Positions 6,629 to 14,032 of a stretch of DNA of 20,566 nucleotides are shown here, piece by piece. Position 1 is the first letter of the stretch, and the number at the start of each line of letters is the position of its first letter. Location of the stretch: positions 1 through 20,566 of the forward strand of contig FR889223.1 in the NCBI GenBank assembly GCA_000431815.1, given 5' to 3'. The stretch is from Butyrivibrio sp. CAG:318 (GTDB taxonomy: Bacteria > Bacillota > Clostridia > Lachnospirales > Lachnospiraceae). The notes below the pieces were generated by a model, which did not search any database, was not told where the DNA came from, and saw only the letters and a program-made list of their open reading frames with translations. The translations under genes and the position numbers were made by a program.

Positions 6629-8521
6629 TTACTTTTTCATATTAAATTTAATTATGGCTGTTCCGTATGCCGGCAATTTGAAGCCAATCGAGTATTCCCG
6701 TCCGTCACATTCGGATTTAACCGCATCATATATTTCACCTGACCCGCACTTTTCATTTAATAAAAGTGTATATTTTCCGCGGCAAGGCACTCCTACTCTG
6801 TAGTCTGCCCTCTCCACAGGTGTAAAATTGCACACAAACAACAAGCTGTCCCTTCCGCTCGGTGATTTTCTTATAAAGCTGTAAATGCTCCTGTCAGCAT
6901 CGTTAGGATTAATCCATTCAAATCCTTCCGGATACTGGTCAAGTTCACTACATGCTTTATATCTTCCGTATATTCCCAGCAATGCCCTTACATATTCCTG
7001 CATAGCTTTATGCTGCGGCTCATTAAGAAGATGCCAGTCAAGCGATTTCTTCTCGCTCCACTCTGACAACTGTGCAAAATCCTGTCCCATGAACAAAAGC
7101 TTTTTGCCAGGATGTCCCATCATATACGTATATCCTACTTTAAGATTCGCAAATTTATCATCATACAGTCCGGGCATTTTGTTAATCATAGAACATTTGA
7201 GATGCACAACCTCATCATGCGAAAGCACAAGTATGTAATTCTCACTGTGAGCATATGTCATGCCAAATGTCAGTCTATTATGATTATTCTTACGGAATAA
7301 CGGATCCAGTTTCATATATTCAAGAAAATCATGCATCCATCCCATATTCCATTTAAACGTAAATCCCAACCCGCCTTTGTCCGGTCCTGCCGTTATTCCC
7401 GGCCATGCTGTCGATTCTTCTGCAATAGTAACCGCACCCGGATTACGGATTGACATTATACTGTTAAGATGTCTGAAAAATTCCATCGCCTCGAGATTAC
7501 CGTTACCGCCGTATTTATTCGGAACCCAGTTGCCATTCTCTCTCCCGTAATCAAGATAAAGCATTGATGCCACCGCATCAACCCTTAATCCATCCACATG
7601 GAATTTCTCTACCCAGAAAAGCGCATTGGCTATGAGAAAGTTCGACACCTCATGCTTGCCGTAATCAAATACCTTTGTGCCCCAGTCAGGATGTTCTCCC
7701 TTTCTCGGATCCGCATATTCATATGCACATGTTCCGTCAAAAAGAGCAAGACCGTGTGCATCTTTAGGGAAATGTGCCGGTACCCAGTCAAGAATTATCC
7801 CAATTCCTTTGCGGTGCATATAATCCACAAAATACATAAAGTCCTCCGGAGTACCATATCTGGATGTCGGAGCATAATATCCGGTTACCTGATATCCCCA
7901 CGAGCCATCAAATGGATATTCCGCTATTCCCATCAGCTCGATATGGGTATATCCCATATGCTTTACATATTCTGCAAGTTCATGTGCAAGCTCCCTGTAA
8001 TTAAGAAATCCGTCCTCTGTTCCGTCATCCTTCTTCTTCCATGAACCCGGATGTACTTCATATATGGCCATCGGTTCCTTCCATGCCTCATGCCTGGTAT
8101 GGCGGTTTCTCCATTTATCATCCTTCCACACGTATCCGTTCAAATCCGTAACTATCGACGCTGTCTCCGGTCTGACCTGCGCATAGTTAGCATAAGGATC
8201 CGCCTTATAAAGTCTGCTTCCATCCTGTGTGATAATTAAGAACTTATACTGGTCGCCGAGCTCTGCCTTGTCCGTAAACAGCTCATATATCCCGGAGCTG
8301 CCGAGTCTCTTCATGCAATAACCGTCCTCATTCCAGTTATTAAAGCTTCCTACTACATACACATCTTTAGCATTCGGCGCCCATACCGCAAAATATATGC
8401 CTTTCGTTCCGTCATCGGCGCTGGCTTTATGCGCTCCAAGCTTCTCATATATCTCATAATGAGTACCCATACCAAACAGATAACGGTCTCCTTCCGTTAT
8501 AAAAACTCTGTCTTTCGCCAT
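6629..8521 (-). CDS. glgB: 1,4-alpha-glucan branching enzyme GlgB
   Basis: GlgB cuts alpha-1,4 glucan chains and rejoins them as alpha-1,6 branches during glycogen synthesis in the cytoplasm. The 630-residue protein has an N-terminal carbohydrate-binding (CBM48) domain (about 35-130, FAVWAPNAKDVYVVGSFNNW) and a GH13 barrel. It ends in a C-terminal beta domain. GH13 regions are intact: DWVPAHF (245-251), GLRVDAVASMLYLDY with nucleophile Asp315, IAEEST with acid/base Glu368, and LSHDEVVH with Asp436. The usual HGKGSM after this site is HLKCSM here, a form I associate with clostridial GlgB. Length is slightly shorter than E. coli GlgB, which has an extra N-terminal module. ATG 8521 has AGGAGG six bases upstream. 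It is a single-gene unit with its own promoter and a strong terminator; no other glycogen genes are nearby. Confidence 0.95.
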   Translation of the reverse strand: MAKDRVFITEGDRYLFGMGTHYEIYEKLGAHKASADDGTKGIYFAVWAPNAKDVYVVGSFNNWNEDGYCMKRLGSSGIYELFTDKAELGDQYKFLIITQDGSRLYKADPYANYAQVRPETASIVTDLNGYVWKDDKWRNRHTRHEAWKEPMAIYEVHPGSWKKKDDGTEDGFLNYRELAHELAEYVKHMGYTHIELMGIAEYPFDGSWGYQVTGYYAPTSRYGTPEDFMYFVDYMHRKGIGIILDWVPAHFPKDAHGLALFDGTCAYEYADPRKGEHPDWGTKVFDYGKHEVSNFLIANALFWVEKFHVDGLRVDAVASMLYLDYGRENGNWVPNKYGGNGNLEAMEFFRHLNSIMSIRNPGAVTIAEESTAWPGITAGPDKGGLGFTFKWNMGWMHDFLEYMKLDPLFRKNNHNRLTFGMTYAHSENYILVLSHDEVVHLKCSMINKMPGLYDDKFANLKVGYTYMMGHPGKKLLFMGQDFAQLSEWSEKKSLDWHLLNEPQHKAMQEYVRALLGIYGRYKACSELDQYPEGFEWINPNDADRSIYSFIRKSPSGRDSLLFVCNFTPVERADYRVGVPCRGKYTLLLNEKCGSGEIYDAVKSECDGREYSIGFKLPAYGTAIIKFNMKK

Positions 8522-8571
8522 AATACCTCCTGATTGATATGCCGAAACCGCACATCAAATTTAATGTGTAA

Positions 8572-8600
8572 ATTATACCATATTTTTTTGCATATTTCCA
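8572..8600 (-). promoter_or_regulatory. SigA-type promoter of glgB
   Basis: On the minus strand a consensus TATAAT (plus 8572-8577) has the extended -10 form TGG-TATAAT. A TGGAAA -35 (plus 8595-8600, four of six) lies 17 bases upstream. The distance to ATG 8521 allows a leader of about 45 bases. Its -35 abuts the -35 of the divergent plus-strand promoter. Confidence 0.6.
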
Positions 8601-8617
8601 CCATGATGTGCTATAAT
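8588..8617 (+). promoter_or_regulatory. SigA-type promoter of the mraY-like gene
   Basis: TTGCAT (8588-8593), an 18-base spacer and a perfect TATAAT (8612-8617) lie upstream of ATG 8667, giving a leader of about 45 bases. Confidence 0.7.
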
Positions 8618-8666
8618 CTCGATAGAGGTTTTTGAACTTCAATCAACTCAGAAAGGTCATTTATTT

Positions 8667-9626
8667 ATGTTATTCAAATTAATCGACTCATCCTACATAA
8701 ACGAAATTACTTTTATCAGCATTATAATTGCATTCACCGCAACATGCGTTATCATCAGTCTGTGTAAGAATATTCTTCCGAGAGACCAGGGCCGCGCATT
8801 TGCCATTAACGGTAAGAAATCCGAAGGTAAACCAAGAGGCGCCGGCATCATCTTTGTGCTTGTATTTGCAATATGTTCTTTTCTCTTCATACCATACTCC
8901 AATGAGATGCTTATATACCTCATTCTTGTAGTTGCTTCAATGTTAAGCGGATACCTTGATGACAGGGCCAATTCACCATGGGGTGAATATAAGAAGGCAA
9001 TCATCGACCTTGTCCTCGCAGTGATTTGTGCAATAACATACGTTAATTATAATGGTACACATATCCAGTTATTTTATTCCGACGCATTAAGTTTCACCAT
9101 GCCTACGGTTCCTTTCATCATACTCGCTGTTGTACTTATATGGGCCAGCATTAATGTAACCAACTGTTCCGATGGCGTTGACGGACTTTGCGGAACTCTT
9201 TCAATTATATCAATGATGACAATCTACGGAATCTGCCAGATTAAGGGAATCGATGCTTCTGTCAAGCATATGATACTTCTCTTTGCCGTATGTCTCCTCG
9301 GATATCTCTGGTTCAATGCCTCACCGAGCCGCCTCCTTATGGGTGATGCCGGTTCGCGTGCTATAGGATTTTTCATGGCAATAGCCATACTTAAGACAGG
9401 AAGTCCTTTCTTATTCATTCCTGCCGCAATCGTGCTTATTGTTGATGGCGGCCTGGGCCTTGTCAAGGTGTTCCTGTTACGTTTCTTTAAGATTAAGATT
9501 CTTGCAAATACAAGAACACCTATCCATGACCATATGCGTAAAAGCAAAGGCTGGTCCGATACACAGGTCGTATTCAGATTTTCGATTGTTCAGCTTGTTG
9601 TATCTCTTGCCCTGCTTTTTGCTTAA
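8667..9626 (+). CDS. mraY: MraY-like phospho-MurNAc-pentapeptide transferase
   Basis: A polytopic membrane enzyme of the polyprenyl-phosphate N-acetylhexosamine-1-phosphate transferase superfamily. MraY transfers phospho-MurNAc-pentapeptide from UDP to undecaprenyl phosphate to make lipid I. About ten hydrophobic segments fill 319 residues. Signature motifs are GYLDD (95-99, the Asp pair), NCSDGVDGL (166-174), NASPSRLLMGDAGSRAIG (217-234, metal-binding Asp) and RTPIHDHM (283-290), followed by KGWSDTQVVFRFSI as in MraY. The usual HHH triad reads HDH here. The RTPIHxH and GWSxxQVVxRF signature favours MraY over WecA/TagO types. It lies outside any dcw cluster, alone on the plus strand, and its stop overlaps that of the convergent secreted-protein gene. 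The ribosome site (AGAAAGG) is a little distant from ATG 8667. Confidence 0.85.
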   Translation: MLFKLIDSSYINEITFISIIIAFTATCVIISLCKNILPRDQGRAFAINGKKSEGKPRGAGIIFVLVFAICSFLFIPYSNEMLIYLILVVASMLSGYLDDRANSPWGEYKKAIIDLVLAVICAITYVNYNGTHIQLFYSDALSFTMPTVPFIILAVVLIWASINVTNCSDGVDGLCGTLSIISMMTIYGICQIKGIDASVKHMILLFAVCLLGYLWFNASPSRLLMGDAGSRAIGFFMAIAILKTGSPFLFIPAAIVLIVDGGLGLVKVFLLRFFKIKILANTRTPIHDHMRKSKGWSDTQVVFRFSIVQLVVSLALLFA

Positions 9627-11017
9627 TCAATAAGCACGCTAAAATTAACATTGCCTTTATAGTCGCCTGGCCGGTTAATATCATCATCCGGAACCAGGCG
9701 ATAATATATTGTCGCTGAATCCGTGGTATCTGCCAGGTACGAACCTTCGGCAAGTTTTAGGAAATTGCCGTTTCCAGTTTTACTCACCTCGGCCGACACA
9801 TTATATCTGACCGCTTCATCTCCTACGCGTGTGACCGACACATTCTGCTCCGTGTCAACGATAACTCTCTTCCGGCCCGCCATCCCATCCATGCCGTTGT
9901 TATATACATTTACCTTAATAGGATATTTCTTATTGATCTCACAGCTTGCCGGGACACTGACCTCAAAACCCATAACATATATATGGCATTCCGTTTTTGC
10001 GTTTCCTGCCACCGCAGTTATCACCGCTTCGCCCGTTACTCCGGCCGTTACCAGTCCGTCTGCGTCAACCGATGCCGTTTCCGGATTGGATGACGTCCAT
10101 GTTATCCGCTTATCCAGTGCATCTGACGGTGATATCTTAGCCGTAAGTTTCAATGTGTCACCACAGTTCTGCTCCATAATTGCATACTCTTTATCAAGGC
10201 TGATGTCCGCCGCCGTTATTTCCGTCCATTGCGCCGTAAACGTGGTATCTTTAAAAATACCCTTGTCATATTCGGCAGGAAGATAATTCCGGTATATTTT
10301 GCCACTGTCCGCCTTCCATCCTGCAAATTTGTACCCCGGTCGTGACGGCGTATCCAGTAATATTGAATTGACGCCAAGCCTCTGCTTTGTATAATCTGTG
10401 GCACTTCCGTTTTGTTTACCGCCGTTAAGTTTAAAATTATATTTAAATGGTTCAAACACAACATATGCCGCTTCTGAATTCTTAATCGATACCGCATCCA
10501 CTTTGGTATCCACACCTCCTCCCAATGAAGTATCACCGTTAACCTGCCTGAACACAACCATGATCCATGCCGTCTTTGAGCTGAGCCTGCGCTTATCTCC
10601 GGTTGCCATCCAGTCACCGTCTTCAAGCATATGAAATGTCCGGTCAAATTCTGCGCAGTACACATAAAATTCCTTACTGAACACAAATGAAATCTCACTG
10701 CCGGCGTTGACCTTAAAAAGTTTAACATACGCAAGTCTTGACTGATTATACCAATAGAAACTGTCCTCTATTGAATTACCGACCCTCTCTTCCTCGTTGG
10801 TCATATAAGCAGAATATCTGTCTATATCGGAAACGCTGTATACACGGCCGGGAGATGTAATTTTCGTGATTTTGTCCGATGTTATGCCCCAGCTTACGCC
10901 CTGCTTATCCGGATAGTATACACTGCTGCCGCTCCAGTAAGCTGCCGCAGCAGCCTGCACCGGCATCAACAGCACCAGTGCAGCTGCAGCAATAATTTGT
11001 ACTATTTTTTTAATCAT
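9623..11017 (-). CDS. Secreted repeat protein (InlB-type repeat and Big_2 domains)
   Basis: A 464-residue exported protein. A signal peptide (KK, hydrophobic 8-19, AAAAA cleavage region near 26) is followed by an unassigned beta-rich region (about 30-190). Next comes a Listeria-Bacteroides/InlB-type beta repeat (195-265, LNGG ... RPGYKFAGWKADSG ... FTAQWT) and a bacterial Ig-like group 2 domain (270-347, ITWTSSNPETASVDADGLVT). A C-terminal domain (350-464) starts FEVSVPA and ends PGDYKGNVNFSVLI, and resembles the 172-residue protein encoded upstream. There is no LPXTG motif and no C-terminal membrane anchor, so surface retention would need a partner. The start overlaps the upstream stop as ATGA, which indicates translational coupling. 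It is the last gene of the unit, and its stop overlaps that of the mraY-like gene in TTAA with no clear terminator. Adhesion or matrix roles are only inference. Confidence 0.75.
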   Translation of the reverse strand: MIKKIVQIIAAAALVLLMPVQAAAAAYWSGSSVYYPDKQGVSWGITSDKITKITSPGRVYSVSDIDRYSAYMTNEEERVGNSIEDSFYWYNQSRLAYVKLFKVNAGSEISFVFSKEFYVYCAEFDRTFHMLEDGDWMATGDKRRLSSKTAWIMVVFRQVNGDTSLGGGVDTKVDAVSIKNSEAAYVVFEPFKYNFKLNGGKQNGSATDYTKQRLGVNSILLDTPSRPGYKFAGWKADSGKIYRNYLPAEYDKGIFKDTTFTAQWTEITAADISLDKEYAIMEQNCGDTLKLTAKISPSDALDKRITWTSSNPETASVDADGLVTAGVTGEAVITAVAGNAKTECHIYVMGFEVSVPASCEINKKYPIKVNVYNNGMDGMAGRKRVIVDTEQNVSVTRVGDEAVRYNVSAEVSKTGNGNFLKLAEGSYLADTTDSATIYYRLVPDDDINRPGDYKGNVNFSVLID

Positions 11018-11532
11018 TTTTTCTTCAAATCCACCTTAAACTCAATTGTGGCAAGATAATCTCCGGCCTCTGTCTTGTCATTGGCATTTACCGCACTCAT
11101 GCTTATGTCACCGATACTGTTGACTATATTGCTTCCGTCTTCAAAATGTCCGACAATATATCCGTTACTGCCTATAGGATTACCTCCGGCACTAAACCTG
11201 GTCTCAAGTGTGGATACCGTTTTCCCTGCCGGAACATTCTGCCTCTTCATGACTACCATTGACCTGCTGTCACAACCCGATGAAATACTTACTTCTATGT
11301 ATTCATCCGGACGTATGTTTACCAGTTCCGCCCCTACCTTAAATGATGTAGCCCTGTCGGACGGTCTTATAACCGCCGGAATCGTAATCTCAAATGCTGA
11401 ATTGTCCACGGTATACGTTACCGGCACCGAAGCCGTTCCTCCATCCGTTGTGATATTGGCCGCATATGCCGCCTCGCTGACCGACATGATCAACACCAAT
11501 GCAAGTACTCCTGTTAAAATTCTCTTTATCAT
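11014..11532 (-). CDS. Small secreted beta-domain protein, unknown function
   Basis: A 172-residue exported protein with a clear signal peptide (MIKRILTGVLALVLIMS, cleavage likely after AYA at residue 24). The mature part is a single, probably all-beta domain: VTYTVDNSAFEITIPAVI near the N-terminus, alternating strands, and a closing AGDYLATIEFKVDLKKK. The opening FEITIPA and closing AGDYxATIEFKV correspond to FEVSVPA and PGDYKGNVNFSV in the C-terminal domain of the protein encoded next, so the two likely share a fold. One cysteine (87) remains in the mature protein. AGGAGGA lies six bases before ATG 11532. It is 10 bases after the membrane-protein gene and overlaps the next gene by 4 bases. 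I do not recognise a named family; a WxL motif is absent. Confidence 0.75.
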   Translation of the reverse strand: MIKRILTGVLALVLIMSVSEAAYAANITTDGGTASVPVTYTVDNSAFEITIPAVIRPSDRATSFKVGAELVNIRPDEYIEVSISSGCDSRSMVVMKRQNVPAGKTVSTLETRFSAGGNPIGSNGYIVGHFEDGSNIVNSIGDISMSAVNANDKTEAGDYLATIEFKVDLKKK

Positions 11533-11542
11533 GCTGTTCCTC

Positions 11543-12184
11543 CTAATAAACTGTTAATGTAATCTGCTGATACACTGAATTAAACGGTGTATCATCATAA
11601 ACCGAGTGGGACAACGCTATAATGTCCAACTCATAAATTCCCTTCTCAAGCCGTTCCATAAAATCGAGTTTTTCACCTTCTCCGGGCATAAGCTCTTTAC
11701 TCTCGGCAATTTTCTTTCCGGAGGCTTCGACAATGTATCTCATAACACACTCATTTTTCTCCGGATTGTACACAGTCATGCCATGTCCGCCATCATCCCA
11801 GGTCATATCCGAAAAACCGGGAACACTTATATACAGCCCTGCATACATACTCTCCATATTCATGTCGGGAATCGTCTCATCAGGTTCAATTACGGCAGTC
11901 TCGGCCGGACGTATTTCCATCGCCCTCACGTCTGACTGCCTGCGGACGATCATAATCCCTGCGACAAACAATGCCAGCAGAGGAATCAGGTAAACCACAA
12001 GCCTGAATCTCACAACTGCAGCATAATATCTGCCGTCAAGTAATCTTCCTCCTTTAATCTTCGATAAATGTCTTGCTGCTCTCTTTTTCGCTTTGCCGTA
12101 TCCTTCACACTTCTTAATACGTCTGAACCGTACATAGCCTGTAACACATTCATCTCCTGATGCCTTTACCACTTTTTCCAACAT
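11543..12184 (-). CDS. Membrane-anchored protein with extracellular beta domain
   Basis: A 213-residue single-pass protein: a strongly basic cytoplasmic N-terminus (1-60), one membrane segment (about 62-80, VVYLIPLLALFVAGIMIV), then an extracellular linker and a beta domain (about 115-213). The domain runs LYISVPGFSDMTW, VYNPEKNECVMRYIV, ELMPGEGEKLDF, LEKGIYELDI, DDTPFNSVYQQITLTVY. The pattern IPG, YNPExNxC and G-x-Y, with a TPxNS-xxxITLxV ending, recurs, to my recollection, in unnamed Lachnospiraceae surface proteins. It is first in a three-gene unit with two secreted proteins, so it may anchor or assemble them. The ATG at 12184 has no clear ribosome site. The frame is open further upstream to a strong GGAAGGTGG, so a non-ATG start (ATT or ACG near 12220) giving about 13-14 more residues is possible. 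Confidence 0.7.
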   Translation of the reverse strand: MLEKVVKASGDECVTGYVRFRRIKKCEGYGKAKKRAARHLSKIKGGRLLDGRYYAAVVRFRLVVYLIPLLALFVAGIMIVRRQSDVRAMEIRPAETAVIEPDETIPDMNMESMYAGLYISVPGFSDMTWDDGGHGMTVYNPEKNECVMRYIVEASGKKIAESKELMPGEGEKLDFMERLEKGIYELDIIALSHSVYDDTPFNSVYQQITLTVY

Positions 12185-12347
12185 GTCTGCGGAAATGTCT
12201 TTCTGTCTGTTTTTTCTTAACGTAATTATTAACCACCTTCCTTGTCACAATGATATTATCTGGGTTGCTGATTCGAACTGTACTGATAATTGATAAAAAG
12301 AATGCGGTGAAACCGCCGTTGCAAATTCGAATGTAAAAATAAAATAA
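12185..12347 (-). promoter_or_regulatory. Leader region of the secreted-protein unit
   Basis: The space between the rsmI terminator and the first secreted-unit gene. On the minus strand it has a short hairpin, GCGGT-TTC-ACCGC (plus 12304-12316), followed by ATTCTTTTTAT, which resembles a weak terminator or attenuator. ATTCGAA occurs twice, at 12271-12277 and 12325-12331. GATAATATC around plus 12252-12260 could be a -10, but no good -35 is present. A strong GGAAGGTGG lies about 40 bases before the annotated ATG. Confidence 0.35.
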
Positions 12348-12380
12348 CGCTGCCGCATCTTAAAGTCAATAGCGGCAGCG
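12335..12380 (-). terminator. Intrinsic terminator after rsmI
   Basis: CGCTGCCGC at 12348-12356 and GCGGCAGCG at 12372-12380 form a perfect 9-bp GC-rich stem with a 15-base loop. On the minus strand it is followed by TTATTTTATTTTTA. It lies 20 bases beyond the rsmI stop and closes the long housekeeping operon. Confidence 0.9.
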
Positions 12381-12400
12381 CAATTTATATTTTATTAATT

Positions 12401-13270
12401 TTATTTAGGAAAATTTAATGTCATGTTATAGATTTCTCTTTTGGGAACCCCTCTGTCCTTCGCAACAAGCTTGATTGCTTCCCGCCTTTCTATCCCTTGT
12501 GACTCATAATGCTTAAGGTGCTCCTCTAAAGGCATTTCCTTCCAAGCATCCTGTTTATCGCGGATAATATCCTCCCGGTTAAGCCCTGCAATTACGAGTA
12601 CGTATTCCCCACGCGGTTCATTTGCATTATAATAGTCGACTGCACCCTTGATGTCTGAACGGTACACAGTCTCATGGCGCTTGGTAAGTTCCTTGCACAC
12701 CGCAATCTGTCTGTCACCTCCGAGAATCTCTGCCAGTTCGGCAAGCGTCCTGCACAGTCTGTGCGGTGCCTCATATATGATCATGGTGCGTGTTTCATGC
12801 GAAAGTTCCTCAAGAACTGCGGCACGTTCTTTCTTATCTGACGGAAGAAAAGCTTCAAAAACAAATCTTCTCGTCGGAAGCCCCGAAATGATCAATGCAT
12901 TGATACATGCTGCCGGTCCCGGAACGGACGTTACGTTAATTCCGGCCTGAACCGCCTGTCTTACAAGTTCTTCACCCGGATCGGATATTCCCGGTGTTCC
13001 GGCATCGGTTATCAACGCTACAGTCTGTCCGGCAAGCATTTTATCAACAAGAACTTTAGCTTTATCAACTTTATTATATTCATGATAGCTTGTCATCGGC
13101 GTATCAATCTCAAAATGATTTATAAGCTTTATGCTGTTCCGTGTATCTTCCGCCGCTATCAAATCAGCTTCTTTCATAATTCTGACCGCACGCACCGGCA
13201 TATCTTCAAGATTGCCTATCGGTGTTGCACACAGAAAAAGCTCTCCGGTTTCTTTATTTTTAATATCCAA
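12401..13270 (-). CDS. rsmI: 16S rRNA C1402 ribose 2'-O-methyltransferase RsmI
   Basis: RsmI (YabC in older Bacillus naming) methylates the 2'-OH of C1402 in the decoding centre of 16S rRNA, using SAM. It has the tetrapyrrole-methylase-like fold: LCATPIGNLEDMP near the N-terminus, LIAAEDTRNS, ALITDAGTPGISDPG and SVPGPAACINALIISGLPT. It ends in a C-terminal helical domain with REAIKLVAKDRGVPKREIY. Its length of about 290 residues is normal. The frame allows TTG at 13276 or 13270. GGAGG is only one base from the first but seven from the second, so I chose 13270. It starts 15 bases after the stop of the TrmN6-like gene and is last in the operon. Confidence 0.93.
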   Translation of the reverse strand: MDIKNKETGELFLCATPIGNLEDMPVRAVRIMKEADLIAAEDTRNSIKLINHFEIDTPMTSYHEYNKVDKAKVLVDKMLAGQTVALITDAGTPGISDPGEELVRQAVQAGINVTSVPGPAACINALIISGLPTRRFVFEAFLPSDKKERAAVLEELSHETRTMIIYEAPHRLCRTLAELAEILGGDRQIAVCKELTKRHETVYRSDIKGAVDYYNANEPRGEYVLVIAGLNREDIIRDKQDAWKEMPLEEHLKHYESQGIERREAIKLVAKDRGVPKREIYNMTLNFPK

Positions 13271-13285
13271 AATCAAACCTCCGGT

Positions 13286-14032
13286 CTACGAGTTATATAC
13301 ATTAAGTAATTCATCCGTATAAACACCGGGCGATGTATATACGATTAACGGGCTTTCTGCTTTAAGCATCGGCCGTCCTCCGCGGATTCCCTCTATAAGT
13401 ACCATGTTGGCATCCTTATCCGCATACGGATGCACCATGCGCATACGTTTGGGTTCTATCCGGTATTGTTTCATGAGCATTATTATCTCCGTGAGACGAT
13501 GCGGCCTGTGCACCATATAAAAACGTCCCGACGGTTTCAGGACTTTGGCGGCCTCCCTTATAACATCTTCCAAAGTGCATAATATTTCATGACGCGCGAT
13601 TGCCTTATGACTCTCCGGATTCTTGAGCCCGTGGTTCTCATTCATATATGGCGGATTAGTTGTGACAACATCAAAAGAAGCCCCACCAAACAGTCGGGAA
13701 GCTTCCTTTATATCACCATGCACAATATCGACATCTGCCTCAATCTTATTCAATTCCACACTTCTACGGGCCATGTCAACATTAATATCCTGTATCTCCA
13801 GTCCCGTAAAATGCAGTCCGGTAATCTGATCATTGCGTGCTTTCATCAGAATCGGTATGATTCCGTTTCCGCATCCGAGATCAAGAACCTTATCGTCCTG
13901 CCTCACTGTGGCAAACGCACTTAATAAAACCGCATCCATTCCAAAGCAGAAAATATCTGTGTTCTGTATTATTCTGTATCCGTTTCTTTGCAGATCATCA
14001 AGTCGCTCACCCTGATTCAGCTTAATTGTCAT
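13286..14032 (-). CDS. tRNA1(Val) A37 N6-methyltransferase-like (TrmN6/YabB)
   Basis: A SAM-dependent methyltransferase of the TrmN6/YabB family. The family's characterised member methylates N6 of A37 in tRNA-Val. Motif I is VLDLGCGNGIIP (49-60), the catalytic N6-adenine motif is NPPYM (126-130), and the acidic SAM ribose residue follows in TGLEIQ (77-81). The N-terminus QGERLDDLQRNGYRIIQ and the FGMDAVLLSAF segment are typical of this family. At 248 residues it is full length. Its ATG at 14032 overlaps the end of ricT by 11 bases, so the two genes are probably translationally coupled. The position between ricT and rsmI matches yabB in Bacillus. The tRNA target is inferred from family membership. 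Confidence 0.88.
   Translation of the reverse strand: MTIKLNQGERLDDLQRNGYRIIQNTDIFCFGMDAVLLSAFATVRQDDKVLDLGCGNGIIPILMKARNDQITGLHFTGLEIQDINVDMARRSVELNKIEADVDIVHGDIKEASRLFGGASFDVVTTNPPYMNENHGLKNPESHKAIARHEILCTLEDVIREAAKVLKPSGRFYMVHRPHRLTEIIMLMKQYRIEPKRMRMVHPYADKDANMVLIEGIRGGRPMLKAESPLIVYTSPGVYTDELLNVYNS

Noticed and set aside
7598..8044. A 148-codon plus-strand frame opposite glgB
   Set aside because: It lies entirely within the intact, motif-verified glgB gene and has no recognisable protein features.
9620..9636. TGCTTA/TAAGCA hairpin at the convergent stops as a terminator
   Set aside because: Only six base pairs, and no T run follows on either strand.
9623..12184. WxL-type surface system
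   Set aside because: The secreted proteins lack the WxL motifs and no DUF916-like partner is recognisable, although the gene logic is similar.
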